64,000 nt of DNA from Endomychus coccineus (taxonomy: Eukaryota > Arthropoda > Insecta > Coleoptera > Endomychidae), in assembly GCA_958510875.1 (NCBI GenBank), contig OY294068.1, positions 177,971,411 to 178,035,410 on the forward strand, in the 5' to 3' direction. The notes beneath the pieces are model-generated. The model worked only from the letters and a program-made list of their open reading frames with translations, did no database searches and was not told the origin of the DNA. Within the stretch, counting starts at the first letter, position 1. Every line of letters starts with the position of its first letter. Made by a program: the position numbers and the translations under genes. This document shows, in pieces, positions 50,310 to 59,814 of the stretch.

Positions 50310-51418
50310 CTACGAGGGAAAGGTAAAAGTCCCTGAAAATGAAATAATACGATTTCGGCAGTTTATTTCAGCGATGACCTCATCGTTGGAGACAAATCTG
50401 TTTCCGCCGAGCCGAGAATATTGTAGATGACGAACCAGTTCGTAGCACTAATTCATGCGATTTTGCGATTGCGAATGCGGACCTGTGCGCCGGTGCATTC
50501 TCCTGGAAGAAGAGCACTTTTTTCTTTGCCAAATGCTATCGCTATCGCTTCAAAATTGGAGTCAAATCGACAGCTCTGCATGATATACGCCGTTGATCAT
50601 CCTGTCCTTTCGAAGATAATCGATATGAACGATACCCTGTGCATCCCAAAAAACTGTCGCCATGACTTTGTTGGCCGAAAAACAAATTTTGACATTTTCC
50701 GTCTTCGATTCGTCCACCGTTTCTACTGTTCTTTAATCTCAGGTGTGTTGTGATGGATCCATGCTTCGTCCACGGTTATGAAACGTTGCAAAAAGTCTTT
50801 CTTATCACCCTTGAACATCGCCAAACACTCCTTCGAACTTTGAAGTTAACACACGGTCGCGCTTGTTGACAACAGAGAGCAAATGCGGTATCCATCTTGC
50901 AGATAGCTCTCTCATATTCAAAAATGTATGCAAAATGTTCCATACCCGTTCGATTGAGATGCCCGTATTCTCAGCAATCTAGTACACCTTAACTCGACGA
51001 TCCTACAATACCAATGGATTTTATCGACGATTTCTGACCTCAATTGGAAGACCAGAACGTTCGACGACCTTTGTGGTCAAATAACCACAATCAAAATCAG
51101 TAGACCACTTGTGAATCGTTCCAATCGAAGGTGAAGAATCCACATAATGTTCCACAAGCGATGCTTTGACTTGCGTGATGTTTTTTCCACGCAAGCACTA
51201 ATGTTTAATCAAGACCCGAAATTCACTTTTTCCATGGTAACAGAAATCTTCAAGCTTGCTTGCTTTCGATGGGTGTCAAAACAGTTCTGAATGACATAAC
51301 AGCCTGAAAATTCTAATGCGTTCTATTTGAAGATGGTACATCACGAATGTCACATGGGATTTACGATTGTAGTGCCATCTGTTTCATTTTTCAATAATTT
51401 CTCACCTTGCCCTCGTAG
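50310..51418 (-). mobile_element. mariner-type transposon, degenerate
   Basis: The ends 'ctacgagggaaaggt' and, inverted, 'ctacgagggcaaggt' form short terminal inverted repeats. Each includes a TA (50311, 51416) compatible with the TA target duplication of this superfamily. The minus strand between them encodes broken mariner transposase pieces: 'DCGYLTTKVVERSGLPIEV', 'IAENTGISIERVWNILHTF' and 'LNMRELSARWIPHLLSVVNK' (DNA-binding half). Further on come segments around 'FSANKVMATVFWDAQGIV', where the second catalytic Asp of the DDD triad lies ('FWDA'). Stops and frameshifts are numerous. The plus-strand frame 50427-50753 is only a shadow. Confidence 0.85.
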
Positions 51419-51529
51419 AACATACATTTGAGGTTGCCCACACTGCAATTCAGTTCTTACAACTGTTTCGTCACACAGTAACATATCCAAGGCATGTTAT
51501 CACCTGTTGACAATTACCTGGTCAACCTT
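51419..51529. other. Short spacer
   Basis: No feature recognised. Confidence 0.4.
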
Positions 51530-51920
51530 GTACGATACTATTCCAGAATTTAAATTCGATAAATTAGTTTTTGTCACTGTAAGTAGTCGTTATGATCAAT
51601 GATAACATTGTCATTGTGAATCATAATATAGAGGCTATTAAGGCTATTTGGTGTATATTTCTCCAAAGCTGTGGCTTTTATTCCATAAATTATCGAACCA
51701 AAATATAACAGCTCTTTCTTAATAAGAGTAATTATTCATCTATATTCCTTGTTGAGCTGAATTGAATACATACATTCCTTTTAATGTACTATACTTATGC
51801 ATTAGAAATATGTAAAATTGAAATATTTCTTCTGAAACTTCTCATTAAACTGAGTTATGAGAGTTATGAACTTTTCCATTCATTGACAAGAATTGCCAAT
51901 GAAACAAATCCCAAACGAGG
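51530..51920. repeat. Diverged duplicate block, copy 2 (partner at 42.5 kb)
   Basis: Same ordered blocks as 42500-42830, in the same orientation, without a retained open frame. Confidence 0.55.
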
Positions 51921-52532
51921 TCAGCTTCATCCATCCTTCATCCAGACAATATAATATTCCATGTGATTCCGCTGTGGAATGAAGGACGATTCACGAATCT
52001 TTTTTTCAATTTTCTCATTGAAAGAGAACGAATAACGACGATAGAAAACTTTGTATCAATATCTTTCTATAAAGAATTACATAAATGAATATCGAGCTTA
52101 CTAATTGAACTGACAGTTCCTTTGGAATGACCTCGATTCGGAAAATACTCTCATTGTGTCTCTGGAATGGCAGTCTTGTGTACAGAAAAAATTGAGGAAT
52201 CGAACAAACTCGCCGAAATTTCACGACTTCCATGAACAATGCAAACTTATAATTTTAAGCGATGTGCTCCTTGCTCCTGTTATATACCGAGTGTCCGGAA
52301 ATGTCGTGTACAATGGAAGACCACAACTTCCTTGGCCAAGAATATGATAATTTGACTCAACTCTTACCTATATACAAAGTAGTCCAGTTTGGACGCTAGA
52401 GGGCTTCAAATATAATATTATTCTTGAATTTTTTCAAATAAGTCGAAAGATGTTTATTAGATTTTACTCATTTTTCAACCACGCGTTTATACTTGTAAAT
52501 TACAGCTTTTATATTTTTTTTCGAAAATTACT
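51921..52532. other. Unassigned DNA
   Basis: Short overlapping frames on both strands (52015-52239 minus, 52156-52347 plus). No domain recognised. Confidence 0.4.
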
Positions 52533-53993
52533 GGGTCTTTAAAATCTTGGTCACAATAAATTATTCACTCATATTGCTTTTAACCTCCTGTATAATCAGT
52601 ACCTTCCTTTCTGGAGAGTTACTTCTATTCGGTTGTGCAAACGGTTTAGCCACAAACATTTTTTTCTATACCCCTGAATCAGTAATTATAACTTAACACA
52701 AATAAAGTTTTAAATAAAATCTGCCTATTGAACAATCAATTACCTAATGCTCCAACAAATGTTCAAAATGGCTACCATTTCGAAATCGAAAATTAAGTTG
52801 TACTCTTCGTAAGTGTAGCGGGAGGTTCCGAAGGATGTTGGCACCATTTAAAATTCTCCAATATAAATCTTCCCCGTTTTCAATAAGAGAGCAGTAAATA
52901 TTGTTTTCATGACATCACATACAGAAGTCACAGGGTCTTAGGCCCGGTGATTTTGCTGACCATTTTACAGGAGCATCATTCCTTCTTCCAATCCACCGAT
53001 TTGGATAAATCGTATTTAAATACTGACGCCCTGCTTACGAAAAATTTAGCAGAACACCATCATGCATAAGCCATATATTCTGTCATAGTAATAAGGACAA
53101 ATCATCCAGTAAAGGGAGTAATGTTTCTTGCTTAAAAATCTTATAATTATTTCCATTTCAGTTATTTGATATAATAACTGGACCTATTAGGAAATTGTCA
53201 ATAATTGCTCTCCACATATCAACTTCAAATTCATGTTGGTGATGAGGAACTTCTGTTGCATGGGGATTTTCATCAGAGTAAACATGCTCATTATGTGAGT
53301 TGTAAACGAAGCTTCGTCGATAATTAAAATTCTCAAAAAATTAAGCGGGAATCGGGATCAATGAGTAATAAGTCTTGAATTTCCTGAGAATGGTCTGGAT
53401 GTATAAGTTGTTTTTTGAAACTTCATTAACAATTGATTTGAGAACCGCTAATCTCAGCCCCTGATGTCTATAGTTTTTCTCAACTTTGTCTGAAATCAAA
53501 AGTTCGTGGCTTCAAACTACCATTCTCATGAAGACGCCTAACAATGTTTGAAAAGGTTTGGCGATTTGGCACTATATGGCTAGGAAACCTTTCCCTGTAG
53601 AATCGAACACTCCGGCGACAATTGTATTCACAAAACTCATACACTAACAACATATCTACTGGTTCGGCATATGAATAATCAAAATTTGTAATAACTCAGA
53701 GATAAGCCGTAGAAAGAAAAATACGAAATTTCAAACGCAGTTCAGTTCAAATGACATTAAAGTAATATGCTCTTCTTTATTTGTCATATTAATCAAAGCC
53801 AACTTTTGATAACAACTTTATTAGTGTTAAGTTACAATAACTAATTCCGGCTTGCATTCTTTTATGGCCAAGCCGCTTGCCCAACTAGAATTTTGTAACG
53901 TAGTAAATAGCTTCTAAATATAAGTAGTGATTATACAGGAGGTTACAAAAAATATTGGTGTATAATTTAATGTGACCAAGTTTTTAGGCACCC
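52533..53993 (-). mobile_element. Tc1/mariner-related transposon with long inverted ends, degenerate
   Basis: The left end 'gggtctttaaaatcttggtc' and the inverted right end 'gggtgcctaaaaacttggtc' begin inverted repeats that can be followed inward for nearly 190 bases (52533-52720 and 53808-53993). Shared inner blocks are 'tgattatacaggaggtta' and 'gtgttaagtta.aat'. The minus-strand interior encodes a decayed transposase. It opens with 'EFCEYNCRRSVRFYRERFPS' and 'TFSNIVRRLHENGSLKP' (helix-turn-helix region). It then gives 'VYSDENPHATEVPHHQHEFE', 'VDMWRAIIDNFLIGP', and finally 'RRNDAPVKWSAKSPGLRPCD', the usual G-A-P-W-P-x-R-S-P-D-L-x-P block before the last catalytic residue. Stops break the frame. 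Confidence 0.78.
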
Positions 53994-54693
53994 AAAATGT
54001 TCAAAATAAGGTTTTCTTCTATAGAAAGTTGAAATATCTGGATATCAGGTTTTCCACCATGTTGTAGTACTACCTTTCGGAAAAATGATACAAGATAACC
54101 AAGATACTTTTATCAACAATTTACCCGAAAGAAAAGCATATTTTTCATCATTTGAAAGTGAATACTAACATGTTGATATCACATTTACAAAAGTAATATC
54201 ATAATAGTGGAATGTCTTATTGAAAAGTAGATTACTGAAGAGTTAATGTCTGTACAAAATCTTACATTACTCAGTTCATCTCATCCTTCTTGGCTAGATG
54301 ACGCCACTTTTATATTTACAACGTCAACTCACTTCTATGTACTATCTACGTTCTACCTTTATTTGTATAACACTTTATCCGCATCCCAACAATAAAAATG
54401 ATTAACCATAATAACACCAGTATTATACCGAACCACAACGGAACAAAATACGACTACTATGCATATTTTCTCTCTGTTCAGTCATTGTAGATTCTACCGA
54501 GGTCACAATGACGTATGCATTATTTTCTTGGAAACGAATTCGTTTGACCCAATATGATATGATCGTTGGGCTTAAAGTGAGGCATATATACAATGTGCCT
54601 GAAGTGAACTATTGAGCTGAATTTAATGACGTTGCAGATTCCATGCGTGCGAAGTGGATACTTCACATACCCTTTGAATTCATGATGCATATT
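53994..54693. other. Unassigned DNA between transposon and Penelope array
   Basis: No feature recognised. Confidence 0.4.
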
Positions 54694-54710
54694 CAAACCT
54701 AAACATATCT
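54694..54710. repeat. Target-site duplication, left copy
   Basis: 'caaacctaaacatatct' is repeated exactly at 59798-59814, the other side of the Penelope array. One or two bases at either edge could belong to the element ends. Confidence 0.85.
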
Positions 54711-54809
54711 ATGGTTTCGGCGTTTACGTAGTGTAAATTCATAATACTTCAGAAGTTGGAGAATAAAACTCAAATTTTACACAAAACTTTTAACATTTAA
54801 TTTAAAAAT

Positions 54810-54851
54810 GCTGACAAATTGTTTCACCACACTGTGGCATTATCAAAGCGA
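54810..54851 (-). ncRNA. Hammerhead-ribozyme-like motif, copy 1
   Basis: Minus-strand RNA reads GCU, UUGAUAA (canonical CUGAUGA), one extra U, a five-pair helix GCCAC/GUGGU with loop AGU, GAAAC, a three-pair stem ACA/UGU with loop AUU, then C as the cleavage-site base and AGC pairing back to the first GCU. PLE pseudo-LTRs are known to carry minimal hammerheads, and this lies in the expected 3' region. Positions 3 and 8 are both changed but could still pair as U-A. Activity is uncertain. Confidence 0.5.
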
Positions 54852-54895
54852 GGAGTTATCAACTAAAGCTAAATCTAAAAGTATGTCCTTAAATA

Positions 54896-56987
54896 TCAGG
54901 GATCAGAATGTGGTGCAAATTGAGGGATGGGGGTGGATAATGGTGGGAGTGTGTTTACAAAATTGTTAACAAGCGGTGAATTATATGTGTCGATTTGATC
55001 ATTTAATATTACATTATTATTGTTTTTTGCGTGTTTCAAAATTTCTATGGATTCTAATATATTAAGTTTATGTCCTTTTTCCTGAATATGTAGAATATCA
55101 GGATTAAGGGTGAAATTGTGGTTATGTTCTAACAGGTGATTTGCGTAATTAGAGTCTTCTTTTTTGAGCCTGTAACTTCTCAAATGTTCATTGAACCTTA
55201 CGCTGAAACTGCGTCCAGTTTGTCCTATGTACAAAGCACTACAGTCATCACATCTCAGTCTGTAAACTCCAGATTTCTTTAAGTTATCTTTTTTAGATTT
55301 CGAGTTATTAATATACGAGCATAGGTTATTTGTTGTTTTAAAGGCGACGTTTTTATTCTGTTTTTTAAGGAATTGAGATATTTTTAGTGAATGTTTACCT
55401 AAATATGTTAGACATGTGAAATTTGATTTTGTATTATTATTAATTTGCGGATAAATTATGCTTAAAGCTTTTTTATTGAGTTTATTTTGGAGTATTTTAT
55501 TAATTATCTTGACATTATAACAGTTATTTTTGGCAATATCTACGATTCTGTTTAATTCTAAATGGAAATTATCTTTACTTAATGGGACATTAATTAATCT
55601 ATGTATCATACAATTATATGCTGCTAGCTTATGTGATTGTGGATGTAAAGAAGTGTTGTGTATTGTGGTATCTGTGTGGGTGGGCTTGTGATAAATAGCG
55701 AAAGAAAAGTAATTATTTGTGTGTGAAATTGTCAGATCTAAAAAGTTTAAGGACTTGTTGTTTTCCATCTCTAATGTGAATTCTATATTTGGGTGTAAGT
55801 TATTGATATAGGTGAGAAAAGAATTTATTTGACGGTTACTGCCTGTATAGCAAGCGATTACGTCGTCAACATAGCGATACCAATATACAAACATGTGCTG
55901 AAAATTGGAATTTAAAATCTTAGTTTCCAAGTAATTCATAAATATTTCTGCTAGCAACGGATATAATGGCGAACCCATTGGGAGTCCGGTGTTCTGTTTG
56001 TAATATTTATCGTTAATTGTGAAATAATTTTGGTCTATGCAAAGTGAGATTAAACTTAATATTTCCTGTGTTATTGCCGGTAAAGTATTATTGCGGATTA
56101 AAAGATCTTCAATTAGAGTGATGGTCAATTGTGTGAGAATACTTGGGAAAAGGTTCTTGACATCAAAAGATACAAGTTTGATATTTGTCTTTAGTTCTAC
56201 ATCTTTTATTTTTTCTATTAACTGGAAAGAGTTTTTTATACTGTATTTAGGTTTAAAGTTTGTATATGTTGATATTATGTTGACTAACTTTTTCGCTATT
56301 TTTTGACAGGGTGCATTGATATATGAACAGACGGGTCTTATGGGAGTATCGTCTTTGTGAATTTTTAATAAACCATAAAGAGAAGGTGGTTGAGGATTCA
56401 TGTTCATTAAACGAGGCTTCTCATATTCAGTCAAAATATATTGGATATTTTTGAGAGAATTTTTGATATTTGCCTGGAATTTCATTGTAGGGTCTGATTT
56501 TAGTTCTATAAATTTTGTTGGATCTAAAAATTGATCAATTTTTTCTAAATATGTAGGTTTATCTATTGCAATTATTGTATTACCTTTGTCGGCTTTAGTG
56601 AACACGATATTATTTTTAATTGTCTTTTCATTAAGTATTTTAGCAATTTTAATTTCTGGATTTACGAATTTGCTAGAAGTTAATTTAGTAGAATTTATCA
56701 ATATATCGCTTGCATTATATTTAATTTTTGTTTCTGACTGTTTGAGTGCAACTTCTGTTTCAACAGTAAGGTTTTCAAAGTGTTTATTATTGGGTTTAAA
56801 TGGGGTATTATATTTAAAGCCTTTGTTAAGTAAATTGATTTCTGACACACTGAAAGTTACTTCTGATAAGTTTACAAATCTACTGTGATAATTGAATTTT
56901 TGCTCATCTGCTAGAGAAGTGTTCGGTTTTTTATTATTATTTGTGAAATTAGCTTCTTTGTTAGTTTTGTTTTGTATTAAACTGTTT

Positions 56988-57018
<31 letters not shown>

Positions 57019-57426
57019 CTTCTGTTTCAAGAATTTATTATGTACTATTGATGAGATTTTTTCGCGAATATGATTATCAAGTATATCAAATTCTATATTA
57101 TGGAGCTTAAAGGTGAGTTGTAAATGTAGTACCTTTACATAGTGGTGGAGAACATTTCTTTTCCGGTAGAAGTCCTTGAGTTGTTCGTTTAACCAAATCG
57201 ATTCAGCTTTCTCGAGTGCTATTCTTGCAGGGCGGCTATTGTTTCTTGATTTGAGATGTATATAGTTGGGAGTGAGATTTCTCTTCTTGCACACACTGTT
57301 GAACCAAATATTCTGTGAAATAATCTTCAGACGTAGCTGTAGCTTATAATACCATTTTGCCTGGGTACCGGTGTTGGATTTGATAAATATATCTATGGTT
57401 TCGGCGTTTACGTAGTGCAAATTCAT
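54896..57426 (-). CDS. Penelope-like protein: reverse transcriptase with GIY-YIG endonuclease, split by a frameshift
   Basis: Two frames form one protein-coding region. The N-terminal frame starts at ATG 57426 and runs 146 residues before entering a poly-Lys run encoded by a 28-base A tract. The remaining frame is open from that tract to the stop at 54896. Its last 650 residues are counted here from GTG 56848. In this 650-residue numbering, motif A is 'SFDVKNLFPS' (Asp229), motif B 'TGLPMGSPL' (288-295) and motif C 'YRYVDD' (326-329). 'YHKPTHTD' follows at 386-393. The GIY-YIG nuclease spans about 527-600: GVY 527, CxxC 533/536, YIG 540, Arg551, His555 and Glu600. Total length near 840 residues fits the family. 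Position 296 is Tyr where the inverted copy and the family have Ser. The enzyme would nick the target and reverse-transcribe element RNA. The homopolymer frameshift probably blocks it unless slippage restores frame or the run length is an assembly error. Confidence 0.9.
56991..57018 (-). repeat. 28-base A homopolymer inside the Penelope ORF
   Basis: Written as T on the plus strand. It joins the N-terminal frame to the reverse-transcriptase frame and would encode poly-Lys. The two frames on its sides differ by one register. Confidence 0.95.
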
Positions 57427-57493
57427 AATACTTCAGAAGTTGGAGAATAAAACTCAAATTTTACACAAAACTTTTAACATTTAATTTAAAAAT

Positions 57494-57535
57494 GCTGACA
57501 AATTGTTTCACCACACTGTGGCATTATCAAAGCGA
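57494..57535 (-). ncRNA. Hammerhead-ribozyme-like motif, copy 2
   Basis: Same sequence and fold as 54810-54851, in the tandem pseudo-LTR upstream of the full unit. If active, it would cut the transcript just upstream of the main ORF. Confidence 0.5.
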
Positions 57536-57579
57536 GGAGTTATCAACTAAAGCTAAATCTAAAAGTATGTCCTCAAATA

Positions 57580-58085
57580 TCAGGGATCAGAATGTGGTGC
57601 AAATTGAGGGATGGGGGTGGATAATGGTGGGAGTGTGTTTACAAAATTGTTAACAAGCGGTGAATTATATGTGTCGATTTGATCATTTAATATTACATTA
57701 TTATTGTTTTTTGCGTGTTTCAAAATTTCTATGGATTCTAATATATTAAGTTTATGTCCTTTTTCCTGAATATGTAGAATATCAGGATTAAGGGTGAAAT
57801 TGTGGTTATGTTCTAACAGGTGATTTGCGTAATTAGAGTCTTCTTTTTTGAGCCTGTAACTTCTCAATTGTTCATTGAACCTTACGCTGAAACTGCGTCC
57901 AGTTTGTCCTATGTACAAAGCACTACAGTCATCACATCTCAGTCTGTAAACTCCAGATTTCTTTAAGTTATCTTTTTTAGATTTCGAGTTATTAATATAC
58001 GAGCATAGGTTATTTGTTGTTTTAAAGGCGACGTTTTTATTCTGTTTTTTAAGGAATTGAGATATTTTTAGTGAATGTTTACCTA
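57580..58085 (-). pseudogene. Penelope GIY-YIG C-terminal fragment in the pseudo-LTR
   Basis: In-frame copy of the last part of the Penelope protein, open from the junction at 58085 down to the stop at 57580. It begins within the region before the GIY motif and includes 'YIGQTGRSFSVRFNEQL', where Gln replaces the family's His. It has no reverse transcriptase. It probably serves only as 3' sequence of the pseudo-LTR. Confidence 0.85.
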
Positions 58086-59660
58086 AATATTAAAAATTCT
58101 CTCAAAAATATCCAATATATTTTGACTGAATATGAGAAGCCTCGTTTAATGAACATGAATCCTCAACCACCTTCTCTTTATGGTTTATTAAAAATTCACA
58201 AAGACGATACTCCCATAAGACCCGTCTGTTCATATATCAATGCACCCTGTCAAAAAATAGCGAAAAAGTTAGTCAACATAATATCAACATATACAAACTT
58301 TAAACCTAAATACAGTATAAAAAACTCTTCCCAGTTAATAGAAAAAATAAAAGATGTAGAACTAAAGACAAATATCAAACTTGTATCTTTTGATGTCAAG
58401 AACCTTTTTCCAAGTATTCCCACACAATTGACCATCACTCTAATTGAAGATCTTTTAATCCGCAATAATACTTTACCGGCAATAACACAGGAAATATTAA
58501 GTTTAATCTCACTTTGCATAGACCAAAATTATTTCACAATTAACGATAAATATTACAAACAGAACACCGGACTCCCCATGGGTTCGCCATTATCTCCGTT
58601 GCTAGCAGAAATATTTATGAATTACTTGGAAACTAAGATTTTAAATTCCAATTTTCAGCACATGTTTGTATATTGGTATCGCTATGTTGACGACGTAATC
58701 GCTTGCTATACAGGCAGTAACCGTCAAATAAATTCTTTTCTCACCTATATCAATAACTTACACCCAAATATAGAATTCACATTAGAGATGGAAAACAACA
58801 AGTCCTTAAACTTTTTAGATCTGACAATTTCACACACAAATAATTACTTTTCTTTCGCTATTTATCACAAGCCCACCCACACAGATACCACAATACACAA
58901 CACTTCTTTACATCCACAATCACATAAGCTAGCAGCATATAATTGTATGATACATAGATTAATTAATGTCACATTAAGTAAAGATAATTTCCATTTAGAA
59001 TTAAACAGAATCGTAGATATTGCCAAAAATAACGGTTATAATGTCAAGATAATTAATAAAATACTCCAAAATAAACTCAATAAAAAAGCCTTAAGCATAA
59101 TTTATCCGCAAATTAATAATAATACAAAATCAGATTTCACATGTCTAACATATTTAGGTAAACATTCACTAAAAATATCTCAATTCCTTAAAAAACAGAA
59201 TAAAAACGTCGCCTTTAAAACAACAAATAACCTATGCTCGTATATTAATAACTTGAAATCTAAAAAAGATAACTTAAAGAAATCTGGAGTTTACAGACTG
59301 AGATGTGATGACTGTAGTGCTTTGTACATAGGACAAACTGGACGCAGTTTCAGCGTAAGGTTCAATGAACATTTGAGAAGTTACAGGCTCAAAAAAGAAG
59401 ACTCTAATTACGCAAATCACCTGTTAGAACATAACCACAATTTCACCCTTAATCCTGATATTCTACATATTCAGGAAAAAGGACATAAACTTAATATATT
59501 AGAATCCATAGAAATTTTGAAACACGCAAAAAACAATAATAATGTAATATTAAATGATCAAATCGACACATATAATTCACCGCTTGTTAACAATTTTGTA
59601 AACACACTCCCACCATTATCCACCCCCATCCCTCAATTTGCACCACATTCTGATCCCTGA
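58071..59660 (+). pseudogene. Penelope-like protein, 5'-truncated inverted copy
   Basis: A 529-residue frame. The first few residues come from the opposite-strand partner across the junction, and homology begins with 'NIKNSLKNIQYILTEYEKPR'. From there it matches the minus-strand copy throughout, with seven amino-acid differences that I counted. Motif A ('SFDVKNLFPSIP'), motif B ('GLPMGSPLSPLL'), motif C ('YRYVDD') and the full GIY-YIG domain through the C-terminus are intact. Residues typical of the family (Pro after FPSI, Ser after GSPL) are kept here and lost in the longer copy. The N-terminal third is missing, so it cannot be a complete enzyme. Confidence 0.88.
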
Positions 59661-59704
59661 TATTTAAGGACATACTTTTAGATTTAGCTTTAGTTGATAA
59701 CTCC

Positions 59705-59746
59705 TCGCTTTGATAATGCCACAGTGTGGTGAAACAATTTGTCAGC
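59705..59746 (+). ncRNA. Hammerhead-ribozyme-like motif, copy 3
   Basis: Plus-strand version of the motif, identical in sequence to copies 1 and 2. The predicted cleavage position is after C59743 of GUC. Confidence 0.5.
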
Positions 59747-59797
59747 ATTTTTAAATTAAATGTTAAAAGTTTTGTGTAAAATTTGAGTTTTATTCTC

Positions 59798-59814
59798 CAA
59801 ACCTAAACATATCT
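59798..59814. repeat. Target-site duplication, right copy
   Basis: Exact 17-base copy of 54694-54710. Confidence 0.85.

Larger units (their letters stand above)
57395..58090 (-). repeat. Pseudo-LTR: partial direct copy of the Penelope unit
   Basis: Equals 54711-55406 shifted by 2684 bases with a handful of substitutions. It contains the 3' end of the coding region (57580-58085), the hammerhead-like motif and, at its low-coordinate end, the ATG and first codons used by the full unit. Its frame carries Gln in place of the nuclease His555. It ends at 'aaatat', where the inverted copy begins. Confidence 0.92.
54711..59797 (-). mobile_element. Composite Penelope-like retroelement (family A), young insertion
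   Basis: The array has three parts. First, a near-complete minus-strand unit (54711-57394). Second, a direct partial copy of its 3' part (57395-58090), offset by exactly 2684 bases without indels over 696 bases and differing at only a few positions. Third, a 5'-truncated copy on the plus strand (58085-59797). Partial tandem copies (pseudo-LTRs) joined to an inverted 5'-truncated copy are the classical form of Penelope insertions. A 17-base flanking direct repeat marks one integration event. High similarity between copies and the long surviving frames suggest a recent insertion, unlike the decayed PLE families B and C elsewhere in the window. Confidence 0.92.

Noticed and set aside
50427..50753. 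108-residue plus-strand frame
   Set aside because: It is antisense to the recognisable mariner transposase pieces on the minus strand.
56037..56888. Plus-strand frames across the Penelope unit
   Set aside because: They are antisense shadows of the reverse-transcriptase ORF. The same shadow appears opposite the inverted copy at 58250-58519.
56991..57018. A-run as a poly(A) tail of a retrotransposed copy
   Set aside because: Coding sequence continues on both sides in the order expected of one PLE protein, so it is internal and not a 3' tail.
56892..57110. Phe-rich plus-strand frame
   Set aside because: It is produced by the T side of the A28 homopolymer.
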